Source: Pyricularia pennisetigena
Lineage: Eukaryota; Ascomycota; Sordariomycetes; Magnaporthales; Pyriculariaceae
Length of the DNA stretch: 64,000 nt
Assembly: GCF_004337985.1 (NCBI RefSeq)
Contig: NC_043742.1
Coordinates: forward strand, 4,701,259 to 4,765,258
Direction: 5' to 3'
Shown here: positions 49,521 to 60,430 of the stretch, piece by piece
How the letters are laid out: each line of letters opens with the position of its first letter
Position numbering within the stretch: position 1 is the first letter of the stretch
Program-made: the position numbers and the translations under genes
The notes under the pieces: generated by a model
What the model was told of the DNA's origin: nothing
The model's input: the letters and a program-made list of their open reading frames with translations, nothing else
The model's database searches: none

Positions 49521-51016
49521 TCACTCCAGTCTTCCGACCCCATTAAGTCGTAGATAGACATCAGTACCCCAGCCGTGTAGGCTTTGAACGTCGATGCCGC
49601 CCCCGAAATACTCAGCGTAAGCTCGACTGAGCGGTAGCCCGTAGCCCAGCCCAGCAATAGAGCTGCGACCGTTGTTCGCGCTCGAGATTATATTGAGCGC
49701 AAAGTCGCCGACACTCCCGCCCCCACTTCCGCCGGCCCCTCCAGGCAAGCTATCGTCCTGGTCAAAAAACGTCGTGTAGCTGTACGACCAGATATTGGGC
49801 TGCACCTCGGGTGCAATACCGCCACCGCGATCGCGGATCCGAATAGTCACGCCAGGTGCGTTGTCATCGAGGGGCTGTATTGCATCGGAACGAAAGGCAC
49901 CGCGCGAGACGGATGGTGGTTTGAGGCGCAGGCCACGGCTGTCGTCCAGAGGCAAAGCGGGAGCGATGGTGACCTCGATGGGCTCTCGGCTCATATTGTT
50001 CTCAACCGTGGCGCGGAAAGCGTTCTTCAGTAGCTCCGTGAGGATGTAATGCAGGTGCATGGGCACGTATGCAAATGTAGTTTCTGGCGAGCCATTGACT
50101 ACCCATTCCGGACGAACACCGTAGCGTAGCTCACATATCTCAGCTACGGCACCGCCACAGTGATCGAGAATATCGACAGGCTTGAGTGCAGTGTCAATGA
50201 CACCCACAAACGAAGGCTCCTCGGGGCATGGGACTGGACTCGCGGCCGGATCAAAGTGTGGCTGTGAGGAGTAGTGCAGCGCAATGTGCTGCTCGGCTAC
50301 CAGGCGCGTGCCGATGCGGGCGCGTAAATGAGCATCGAGAAAGGCCGTGACATCTTGAGGGCTCACGTAGCGGCGACACTCCAGGAAACCGCGGGCCAGG
50401 ATTGGTATAGTGTCGGCGTGTGTGCGGACGAGTTGAGCGAGCACTTCTGTAAACTCAACCTCCTCCGCCAGGGTATTTATCCCACCCCGCTCCTCCCAAG
50501 GCAGTAGGGTCTCCAAAGAACGCTGATAATTGTTGTATATCGTTCGAATGTTGGGGTTCGAAACTACAATGTATGGCAGGTTGCGGAGGGCTTGAAGTCG
50601 GTGTGCCAGTCGAATTGGGAGTAGACTCAGCGTGAAGTTGGCTGACTGGAGGAGGGCCTCCTCCGAGAGCGGTGGCCTACCATGCCTGGTAACAGGTTCG
50701 CCAAACATCAGCCTCTGCCATGTGGTGAAATCAGGATAGGGGAGCGCGAATCAAATGTAAGAACTGACTTGACAAGGTCGGCAAGTTTGAGGTTATGAAG
50801 ATGCTTTCTTGCAAGGCGTGAAATCTGTCCCTCGTCAAATGACGCATTCGAAGCGCTGGAGCCAGTGTCTAGTGGCTTGCTGGCATTGCTCCCAGCAACA
50901 GTTCCATCCGGAACGAGCTGCTTAGTGGAAAAAGAAAATAATCTCCGACCAATACTCGAGGCTCTTGGGTAGCATATCCACCTCAGCGGCCTCGCAGATA
51001 CCGTCATCTTGTACAT
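49521..51016 (-). CDS. mitochondrial protein kinase of the PDK/BCKDK (GHKL) family
   Basis: Expected to inactivate pyruvate or branched-chain 2-oxoacid dehydrogenase by phosphorylating E1-alpha in the mitochondrial matrix. Two exons, 51016-50769 and 50685-49521, with an 83-nt intron (donor GTCAGT, acceptor TACCAG), give 470 residues; the join restores LADLVKHGRPPLSEEALL, a conserved family segment. The N-terminus (MYKMTVSARPLRWICYPRASSIGRRLFSFS) is a clear mitochondrial presequence. ATP-binding motifs are present: N-box ELLKNAFRA at 300-308, G1 DRGGGIAP at 368-375 and G2 GLGYGLPLSRAYAEYFGG at 428-445. A Gly-rich insert (about 397-407) falls in the ATP-lid. The product ends GWGTDVYLRLNGVGRLE. 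Whether it is the Pkp1- or Pkp2-type enzyme, and which dehydrogenase it targets, cannot be told here. Confidence 0.92.
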
Positions 51017-52109
51017 GTTTTCATCGTTTCTGCTCGCCGGGTTGTTGAAACATGCCCCGGCTGACCTCTTCAGTAGAGTCGTTCTTTCAGGTCGAGTTTT
51101 AATGCAGCATGCAGAGGAGGTTGATGCGAAATGATATGTTAAGCCCCTCGCTGCCCATCAAAAGGCTGCTCGTTTATGCAGTGAGGTGCATACCTACCTA
51201 GGTACCTCAGGTGCCTACCTTCCTTACATCGGCGCGCTTCTCAGATGTTGGATGGTCCGTCATTTAATGTGGTGGACCGTGCTCCGATTTAGGCCCGGTT
51301 GGGTTACAGTACACACCCCTACCTACTGCCGTACCGCGTATGTGCAGGAGGTAGGATGGTACCCCACCTAGCTTTGTCAACTTCCAGTACAATGAACTAC
51401 TGTAATTCGGCGCAAGATTGCACGCATCTTTTGACGACGATAGACACTTGTTCATGATAATGGCATGAGAGGCACAAGTCAGTAGGCTAGTTATTGGTCT
51501 GGAGTTTGAAAGTTCGAGAGGCATTAAGAACTTCATATGACCCGGTGAGCATACAGTAATCTATCTAGATCTAGCTGCCGGGTCTGTCCCCGAGTTTCTT
51601 CACTGTGCCTCTACCAAAAAGCAAATTAATCCGCTAAGGGCTTAGAGCTTCTGTCGCCTAAAAAGTGCCCAGGCGAATTTCCAACAAAAAGCTTCAAAAA
51701 GACACCCAAAAGAGTATCTATGGTAAAGATACAAACTCCTTCCAATAATGACAGATCTATTTATTGCGGTGCCTTCGTCGCACACACAAGAGGTAGTTCC
51801 GACAGTCGGTCAGTGGAGCCGTTCAGTCGAACGGATACCTTGTCTACCTAGGTCTAGACCCCGACGAGTCTCACCAGCTCCATGCCTCACCCGCCCATCT
51901 AGTGCTAGGATAGGACTAGACTACTGTAGACTAGATCTATAGTACCTAGGCTCAACTAATAACAAACCTACTTGGACAAAAGAGAAGTTTACCACAAGAA
52001 CCATCAGGATAGGTAGGATTCAATATTTCAAATTGAGTATTATGCTGATTCAACTACATAAACCATAAGCTGTCGTTTCGCATGTCTAATTACTGATTCG
52101 ATCAGTTCC
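51017..52109. other. gene-free stretch rich in CCTAGG palindromes
   Basis: Upstream of the kinase gene and downstream of the protease inhibitor. TACCTAGGTA at 51195-51204, ACCTAGGT at 51846-51853 and CCTAGG at 51945-51950 lie here, along with several CTAGA/TCTAG strings. No coding signal. Confidence 0.5.
51195..51204. repeat. TACCTAGGTA palindrome
   Basis: Perfect 10-bp palindrome in a CCTACCTAGGTACC context; the same 10-mer occurs at 37146-37155. Significance unknown. Confidence 0.6.
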
Positions 52110-52528
52110 CTAGCAGATCTTGACCTCCTTGTCCTTCTCCACTGCCTTTACGTGCTCGTGGTTCTCGAGGGTGGAAACAGAGTCCTCGGGGAACTCAACA
52201 CTGTCCAAGCACGTAATGAGTTAGTCTTATCTCAGGCCTCGATCTGTCTTAGTTTTGGATTTGCAAGTCTTACGAAAAGCCCTTGATGATGTCAAAGCTG
52301 TGTCCAATCTTGCCTCCCTGCTCCTCGGCATGCTTCTTAGCCCTGAAGAATGAAATGTTAGAGTCATAACATCATGTTTCGCCATCTATTTTGGGCTACT
52401 TACTCGGCAACCTGCTCGGGAGTGGCGTCCTCCTTGCAAGTGACCTTAAAATTGTGCCTCGTCAGTACATGCCGCTTCCAAACCGAAGACCCTTACGGTT
52501 TCTCATAACATACAATGTAGGTAGGCAT
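52110..52528 (-). CDS. PBI2: I9-domain protease inhibitor (Pbi2-like)
   Basis: Small cytosolic inhibitor resembling the subtilisin propeptide; the yeast homologue inhibits vacuolar proteinase B and takes part in vacuole fusion. Four exons, 52528-52514, 52444-52404, 52342-52274 and 52200-52110, splice to 72 codons (71 residues). Introns are 69, 61 and 73 nt. The first coding exon is only 15 nt (MPTYI). The product reads as an inhibitor-I9 fold: MPTYIVTCKEDATPEQV, then a helix with KKHAEEQGGKIGH, IIKGFSVEFPEDSV and HEHVKAVEKDKEVK. No signal peptide, so it is a free-standing inhibitor rather than a propeptide. No catalytic protease domain lies next to it. The exons are too short to stand out as one frame. 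Confidence 0.93.
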
Positions 52529-53422
52529 CGTTGCGGTGTATGAAGTGATCTTGGTAATTGTGAGATGTGGACGTTGGTTCCGATGCTGAAGATGGAAGTG
52601 CTTTGTTACAACGGTGCGTGGAGATGGTAGCAGACTGCCTTTTATACACTGAATCGGGGCCATCAAGGTAGAGAGGTACAGTTAATAAAGCAAACTTGTG
52701 GCGCCACGGACCAGTGTGAGAGGCCTCAGGCGACCTGGCAAGAATACGTCATCGGGGATGTGTAATCTTCAGCTAGCGGGACGGGCTCATGCGAGTCACT
52801 GGTAACTCCCCAAACCAGCCAACCCGCCAGTAACCGGGCAGGTCTGATCAGATTGTCACTTGGCTTCCAAGGATCGTGGTTTCTCTTGGCAAGACAACCG
52901 CACTCAAATGATAGACGCCGGCATTAACCTGGCATTTGCAGAATGGCTGTTCATCCTCAAGCCTCAAAGACGTCAACTCATCAGCTTTCTTGGTATTCGG
53001 CCGCCGCGTGATCCGTCACAGGTACACCCTCAAGCCTGCCAGGATAGGCACCACATCGTCATGACCGTTAATGCGTAAAGCCAGCCATGTTCAGTCAATC
53101 ATTAATTTGGAGAACTGATTACCCCGCTATATGGCACATTGCACCGATAGCGGCGGGGTGGCTTGCCCCACGTTGTCTAATTACCCCTGAATTCCGTGGG
53201 ATTGTATCGAGAGGTACGTACCTCAGCTGTGGTGGGCAGGGCAGCCAATTTTTTATCGATAAGATAAAGATGACAGGCTGAGATAGGTTCTGCCATAGCG
53301 GTCAAAAAGTTTTTGGGAGAGGTTTTCGCGATCCCTGTGTTGCGCGCCGATGCGGGAGCGGGATAAGAGGGCGACTTTACTGAGCTGCAAATTTGAAGGT
53401 GACAACTTGCGGCATCGTCAAT
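52529..53422. other. intergenic region between divergent PBI2-like and BMS1 genes
   Basis: Upstream DNA of both genes. No coding frame with a domain; no strong regulatory motif identified. Confidence 0.5.
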
Positions 53423-56400
53423 ATGGAGGACCAGAAACACAAACCTCATAGGAAGTCCAAGGAGAAGAAGAAGCACTCCGGTATATGGCCCATCAACCCT
53501 ATTTTTCCCTACGACAGGCAGCGTTCGCTTTATGGGCCAATTGTTCTAACTCTACATTGCTTCCTAGGACCTAATCCCAAGGCCTTTAGCTTTGCAAACC
53601 CGGGAAAGCTTCTGAAGACTGCCTCGCGCTCTCATGATGTATGCGACCATATCCTATGCGATATGCAACCCTTTGTCAGAGTCTCGCGCTGCGGGTTGTA
53701 CTGACCAGCCGCACCACAGATTAAAGAAAAACGTCTCCATGTGCCCCTCGTCGACAGGCTCCCCGATGAGCCACCGCCCCGGCTCGTCACCATTGTTGGC
53801 CCGCCCGGGGTAGGCAAGACCACACTTCTCAAGTCGTTAGTCCGCCGATATGCCAAAGAGACCATAACCGAGCCACAGGGGCCCATCACAGTCGTTACGT
53901 CGAAGAAGCAGCGCTTGACCTTCCTCGAGTGCCCGAATGAGCTAGAGGCTATGGTGGATATCGCCAAGGTTGCCGACATTGTGTTGCTCATGATCGACGG
54001 CAACTATGGTTTCGAGATGGAGACTATGGAGTTCCTGAACATTCTTGCGACCACTGGTATGCCGGGTAACGTCTTCGGAATCCTTACCCACCTTGACCTC
54101 TTTCGCAAGCCACAGGCACTCAAGGATGCCAAGAAGAGACTCAAGCAACGACTCTGGAGCGAGCTGTATCAAGGTGCTCACCTGTTTTACCTGTCCGGCG
54201 TGATGAACGGTCGCTACCCGGACCGTGAAATCCACAACCTCTCGCGCTTTCTATCAGTCATGAAGAACCCTCGACCTCTTGTATGGCGAAACTCACATCC
54301 CTATACCGTCATCGACAGCTTCCGCGATATCACACACCCAACCAAGATCGAAGAAGATGCCAAGTGCGACAGGTCAATAGTCCTCTCAGGGTACCTCAGG
54401 GGCACCAACTTCGCCGCCGAGGGCCAAAGGGTGCATGTTGCTGGTCTGGGTGACTTTACCATTGCCGACATGGAGGTCCTTCCTGATCCGTGTCCCACAC
54501 CTGCCATGGAGAAAGCCATGGAGAACATCACAGGCAAGAAAGGCAGGAAACGTCTGGACGAGAAGGAGAAGAAACTCTATGCACCAATGTCGGACCGAAG
54601 CGGCCTCAAGATTGACGGCGATGCCATATATATCTACAGAGAGAAGGGCTTTACGTTTGATAAAGATGCGGAAAATCCTGAACGGGGCGAGGGCGAAGAG
54701 CTTGTTATAGGTCTCCAGGGAGAACGCCGCCTTCTGGGTCAAACCGATGCTGGTGTCCGGCTGTTTGCTGGCGGTGAGGAGATACGCACTGTCGCGCAAG
54801 ACGAAGTAGACACCGGTCGAAAAGAAAGAAGAAAAGCCCGCGTCACAGCCGACGGTGATGTTGCAGAAGGAGATGACTCACTGGAAGACGACGACGATAT
54901 GGATAGCGTGGATGAGGGTGATTCTGATGTTGAAACTGAGTTCCGTCCCGAGAAGCTTGGAAAGATGTTTCGAAAAAGTACTGAGGCGAAAGGTGACGCG
55001 GAAGACGTTGCTTTCGCCGACAGCGACTCGGATTTGGGATCTCTGTCTGGCGATGACGATCTCGATGATGATGATATGGATAGCGACGATCTTGGCTCAG
55101 AAGACGACGATGACGACGAAGGAGCCTTGAAGTGGAAGGAAAACTTGTCCGAGAGAGCAAAGTCCATGCACACACGAAAGAGCCAGGGCCAACCCTCAGA
55201 CCTGGCTCGGATATTGTATAATGACAGCTTGACCCCTGAACAAATAGTCAAACGGTGGAAAGGTGAAGAAGCCGAGGAGGAGGAGGAGGAGGAAGATATC
55301 GAGGAGGATGACGATGCTTTCTTTAAGCGGAAAGCGGACAAGGCTGGTGATGAACCGGAGGATCGCTCGGTACCGGTATACGACTACAATGAGTTGGCGG
55401 CGAGGTGGACAGAAGACGCGATTGAAAGCCTCAGGAAACGCTTTACATCGGCAAACATTGCAGACGACGAAGACGGTGATGAGTTCGAGGGTCTCGATGA
55501 CGAAGACGATGAGGACGGAGAGGGCGAGGACGAAGATGATGATGACGAAGGTGATGGTGCGTTTGAGGATCTTGAGACTGGTGAAAAGCACGGTCCAGAT
55601 GGGGAAGAGGCGCCGCTAGAATCCGAGGACATTGACGCCGAACGAGCCAAAAACGCGAAAAGGAAAGAAGAACTCAAATTGAGGTTCGAAGAGGAAGACC
55701 GCGAAGGATTCAGGAATCCGAAGGCTCTAGCAAGAAAAGAGGGCGGCAACCAGGATGAATTTGGCGAGGATGACTGGTACGAGGCACAGAAGGCAATGAT
55801 CCAAAAGCAGCTGGACATCAACAAGTCCGAGTATGAAAATCTGGATGAGAGGCAAAGAATCGCCGTGGAGGGCTTCAGGGCAGGAAAATACGCCAAAATC
55901 GTGCTGGAGGGTGTCCCAGCCGAGTTCGTGAACAAGTTCCAATCCAAGACACCTATAATCATGGGTGGCCTCTCTGCAACCGAGGATCGCTTCGGCTTCG
56001 TTCAGGCACGGATAAAGAGACACAGGTGGCACAAGAAGATTCTGAAGACCAACGATCCGTTGATTTTCTCCTTGGGCTGGAGGAGGTTCCAGTCGTTGCC
56101 CATCTACAGCATATCGGATTCGCGAACAAGGAATCGGATGCTCAAGTATACGCCTGAACACATGCACTGTTTCACAACCTTCTATGGGCCCTTGATTGCC
56201 CCGAACACGGGTTTTGTCTGCTTCCAGTCGTTCTCATCCTCCAACCCAGGATTCCGCATAGCAGCCACCGGAACCGTACTCAGCGTTGACGAGTCGACCG
56301 AGATAGTCAAGAAGCTGAAGCTCACTGGCGCACCGTACAAGGTCTTCAAGAACACGGCGTTCATCAAGGACATGTTCAACAGCAGTCTGGAGATTGCCAA

Positions 56401-57061
56401 ATTCGAGGGCGCGGCAATCAAGACGGTCTCAGGGATTCGTGGTCAGATCAAGCGCGCATTGTCGAAACCAGAGGGGCACTTCAGGGCCACCTTTGAGGAC
56501 AAAATCCTCATGAGCGACATTGTGTTTCTGCGGGCATGGTATCCCATCAAGCCCCACCGCTTCTACAACCCTGCCAACAATCTCATCGGGTGGCAACCCA
56601 TGAGGTTGACGGGGGAGATTAGGCACGCGGAAGGCATCGCTGTGCCGCAGCAGCGCAACAGCGAGTACAGAAAGATTGAGCGTCAAGACCGGCACTTCAA
56701 CCCGGTCAGAGTTCCCAAGGCGCTGGCGGCCGACCTCCCGTTCAAGAGCCAGATAGTGCAGACTCGGGCGCAGCCGCGCAAGACATACATGCAGAAGCGC
56801 GCCGTGGTGCTCCGTGGCGAAGAGAAGAAATCGAGGGACCTGCTGCAGAAGCTTACGACCATCCGTAAGGACGTCGCGGAGAAACGCAGGGCCAAGAAGG
56901 AGGAGCACCGGGCGGCGTACAGGAAGATGCTTGCCGAGGCAGAGGAGAAGAAGGCGGCACGGGAGAGACGCGAGACCAAGGAGTACTGGAACCGCGAGGG
57001 CAAGAACATGAAGCGCAAGGAAGCTGGGGGAGGTGGTGGAGGTGGAAAACGAAGGAGGTAA
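53423..57061 (+). CDS. BMS1: ribosome biogenesis GTPase Bms1
   Basis: Nucleolar GTPase of the small-subunit processome that, with Rcl1, acts in early 18S rRNA processing. Three exons, 53423-53480, 53568-53638 and 53720-57061, with introns of 87 and 81 nt, give 1,156 residues (yeast 1,183). Exon 1 starts MEDQKHKPHRKSKEKKKHS, a basic nuclear/nucleolar signal; exon 2 adds GPNPKAFSFANPGKLLKTASRSHD. The P-loop GPPGVGKTT is at 70-78, and GPITVV, LECPNELEAMVDIAKVADIVLLMIDGNYGFEMETMEF and LTHLDLF complete the GTPase domain. The AARP2CN region follows with RVHVAGLGDFTIADMEVLPDPCPTP. Four Asp/Glu-rich tracts fill about 420-680. The C-terminal DUF663/RIBIOP_C domain has HRWHKKILKTNDPLIFSLGWRRFQ and KTVSGIRGQIKRALSKPEGHFRATFEDKI. 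A Lys/Arg-rich tail and KRRR end it. Confidence 0.97.
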
Positions 57062-57794
57062 ACTGGTGTCTATTACATAGTGTATATCGTTATTTGCTAA
57101 GAAAAAGAAAATATTTAAGGCTATTACAGAGCGCACGTGTGGGTGGTTTGGCATTTAATAGTATTGAGTCGACACACCGACCGACAATGCTCCGACTGTG
57201 GGGGGTTTGTTGTCTCTCTGTTATTATGGGAAGGACATTTCAAAGTGAACGAACACTATGTACGTGACTCGTGTTTTCGAAATGGACCTGCTCAGTAACC
57301 TGGAACGCTATGCCACATGTTAATTAATACCCGGGTGTCTGGGGTGCACTGAAAAGCGGCTACGCACATGCAGGAAGCGCATATTGAGAAGCTATGTGCG
57401 AGGGTAAGCGGCAGGATCATTTTCAGATAAGAGGTTGCACCATAAGCAAGTCGGGAATAGCCGGCTCGTAAAGACTACTTTGCTTACCAAACCCCTCGTA
57501 CCTCTAGGAAAGGGGCTTTGAACCACGTCACGTATCTTACTGCAAGACACTCTTTTGTCGCCTTGCCATATTCAGGCTGTAGTCATCTGGATTTCGATGT
57601 GCATAGTCAAAAAGGAAATTCAGATTGAACAAAAATGGGTATATTGCGGCTTTATATAAGATCGGAGAATAACCAAATTAGGTTAAACATTTCCCTGTAC
57701 CCTTGTCGGGGGCATCTCACATATATACGGACCCCCGCAGGCGATCAAAACCAAAAATCAAAGAGGAAACAATAATACAAAAATAGTTTGAGGC
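57062..57794. other. spacer between convergent BMS1 and hexose transporter genes
   Basis: Shared 3' UTR region. No coding frame with a domain and no notable repeat. Confidence 0.5.
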
Positions 57795-59549
57795 TTAGAC
57801 CCTGCTGGCCTCGACAGCGTGGTCGCTAGCGTCACCCTCGATCTTCTCCACCGTAGCGGAGTCGGCACCAGTGCGCTGGGTGAAAGACACAGAAGGCTGC
57901 CACGAGCTGCTGTGGCGGGCAGAGCTGCACTGGGCGTACATCTCATCGACCTCCTCGAGCGACAGACCCTTGGTCTCGTAAATGAAGAAGTAGACAAAGG
58001 CGATGCACAGGAAGCAGCATGCGAACCAGACGAAGAAGATCTTGGACTGGAGGTTGGCGTAGCCGACACCGAAGTTGACGAGGTAAGGGGTCGCGTAGGC
58101 GATAGCCCAGTTGAGGAGCCACTGGTCAGAGAGAAGAAATTGTTAGTCCGCTGTCCCATGTCTTTGCCATTTCCTGGCGGAGAATCGTTGTAAAACTTAC
58201 GTTGGTGGCGGTGGTGATGGACAGACCACGAGCACGCTGCTTCAGAGGGAAGATCTCGCCGGTGACAACCCAGGCGAGAGGACCCCAGGTGCTGGCAAAG
58301 AAGAAGATGTAGATGCAGACGAAAGCAACGCCGGCCTTCTGGGCGTCGACATTGTAAACGATGATGGTGCCGTCCTCGCGCTGGCCGGTGGTCAGGGTAC
58401 CGAGCATAGCAACCAGGAACTGGCTGATGGCCATTCCGATGGCACCCCAGAGAAGCATGGGACGACGACCCCAGCGGTCGACTGAGATGAGACCAGGGAT
58501 GGTGGAGACGACGTTGATGACAGAGGTGATCATCTGGATGACGAAGGGCTGGCTGATACCCGAGTTCTCAAAATACTTGGTGCCGTAGTAGAAGATGAAG
58601 TTGATGCCAGTGAGCTGCTGAAGAGCCTGAAGACCCATACCGGTGAGCTGGCGCTTAAGCATGGGACCGCGGAAGCAATCCATGTAGCCGGCAGTGCCAA
58701 GCGACATCTCGTAGTCGTGGTTGGCCTTGATCTCGGCAACCTCGGCGGCGACAGCCTCGTGGTCCGCCGGGAGACGGCGGAGCTTGCCGAGAGCCTGGGC
58801 GGCTTGGTCCATCTTGCCCTTCTTGACGAGGAATCGAGGAGTCTCGGGGAGGATCAGCATGCCAACAATGAGAATGATGGACCAAGCGAACTGGACGGCA
58901 ATAGGGATACGGTAGGAACCCGTGTCGTCGCGAGTGTGGGTGGCATTGTTGACAATGGCGGCGAGGAGCAGACCGATGGTGATAGACAGCTGGTAAGCAC
59001 CAACGATGGCACCGCGAATCCACTTGGGAGCCGTCTCAGACTGGTACAGGGGAATCATGGCGGAGATGAGACCGACACCGAAACCAGCAAAGAAACGACC
59101 AGCGAGGAACAGAGGCAGGGAGACGGCAGCAGTCTGGAAGATGACACCCAGGTTGAAAACCCAGGACGAGGCAATGAGGGCCCACCTACGACCGATAGAG
59201 TCGGCGAGGAAGACCGAAGCGAGGGCTCCGAAGAAGGTACCGGCAGAGAGGATGGAGACCACGGCGGCCTCCTCGGAAGGAGAAATACCACGCTGGCCCG
59301 TGGCATCGGTGTAGCCTGTGGAGAAAAGCTCCTTCCAGTACTTCATGGCCAAGATACCGCTAATAGTACCGGTGTCATAGCTACATTGTTCGTCCAAGTT
59401 AGTATTCGATTTGGTAGAGAAATAGACGACGAACCAAGAAGGCAAGCATACCCGAATAGGACACCGCCAAAGGCGACGAAGGCGCCGACGAGGATGGCGG
59501 GCCATGCCGCACCGGCCTCGTTCTCCGGCCGCTTGAATCCGCGAGCCAT
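57795..59549 (-). CDS. MFS hexose transporter (sugar porter family)
   Basis: Plasma-membrane monosaccharide:H+ symporter or facilitator with twelve predicted membrane spans. Three exons, 59549-59452, 59380-58201 and 58121-57795, with introns of 71 and 79 nt, give 534 residues. The first join restores AFGGVLFGYDTGTISGI, the sugar-porter start of helix 1. Other signatures are DSIGRRWAL, GRFFAGFGVGLISAMIPLYQSETAPKWIRGA, PETPRFLVKKGK, LQQLTGINFIFYYGTKYF, DRWGRRPML, and, after the second join, NWLLNWAIAYATPYLV and YETKGLSLEEVDEMY. The QQLTGINF segment is typical of glucose-transporting members, and resemblance is closest to high-affinity glucose carriers of filamentous fungi. Substrate and affinity are inferred. 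Cytosolic tail of about 50 residues is Ser/Ala/Asp-rich. Confidence 0.94.
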
Positions 59550-60399
59550 TGTTGGTTGATTAATTGATGATGCGAGTTAGAGAAGCGAATTAGCTGCTAC
59601 TCGACAACCCGAGATGTTCAGTCAAACTCGGGTAGGGAATGTGTGGGATAATGGGTTATGAAAACAAAGGGGTAGAGAGTCTGACGAGGAACCTGGGAGG
59701 GGAGGGAGCATGAGTTTATATATTGTTTGTTTCTGATGAAAGAGAATGCAGTGGATAGGCATGGGGATGGGGATGCATGTTGTGCCGGTGGGTTTTGGGG
59801 GGGCTCGGTCAATAGGTGCTTGTGCGTAAGTAAACTCTAAGCGATTTTCTTAGCAAATCTACCTTGACCTCCTGGTACGTGAAGAGGAGAATGGCGTGTC
59901 GTGTCATGACCACAGCTCAGGTCTGGTCTAGGTAAACTACGGGCAGTACAATAACCCGTAACCGTAGTTTCCGAAAAGGAGCAAAGGATAACTCTAGCCA
60001 TCCCTGCATGCAAACGTGCAGCAACCAACCTAACCTACGATGGTACTTGCCGTACAACCCCATCCATTGTTCGAGAAAACAACAAAAATAAAATGAACAA
60101 AAATAAATAGTACCCACAACCTAGCCAGACCGGGTATCAGTGGGGCATTTCTCCATTCGCAAAATGAAGGAGCTTGTTTCGCTCCCCATGGGATCCTGAC
60201 ACTCCACGTCTGGGGCAGAACTAGATTTTCTTTTCTTTTTCTCTCTTTTTGCCTTGCATCTGACTAGCAACCACCTAGTTTGTGCAGTGGTAGCTACTAC
60301 TATAGTCTCTCCGAACCACCAAAGGACGCCACGCACCCCAGATTGCCACCCATCATTATGAATGCGGAGAAAACTTTCTGGCGTCCATGTCAGCGGCTT

Positions 60400-60402
<3 letters not shown>

Positions 60403-60430
<28 letters not shown>
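60403..60430. repeat. poly(T) homopolymer, 28 nt
   Basis: Uninterrupted T-run in intergenic DNA with no visible retroelement body. Confidence 0.9.

Noticed and set aside
58717..59559. 280-codon plus-strand frame over the hexose transporter
   Set aside because: Antisense shadow with no domain; transporter motifs are on the other strand.
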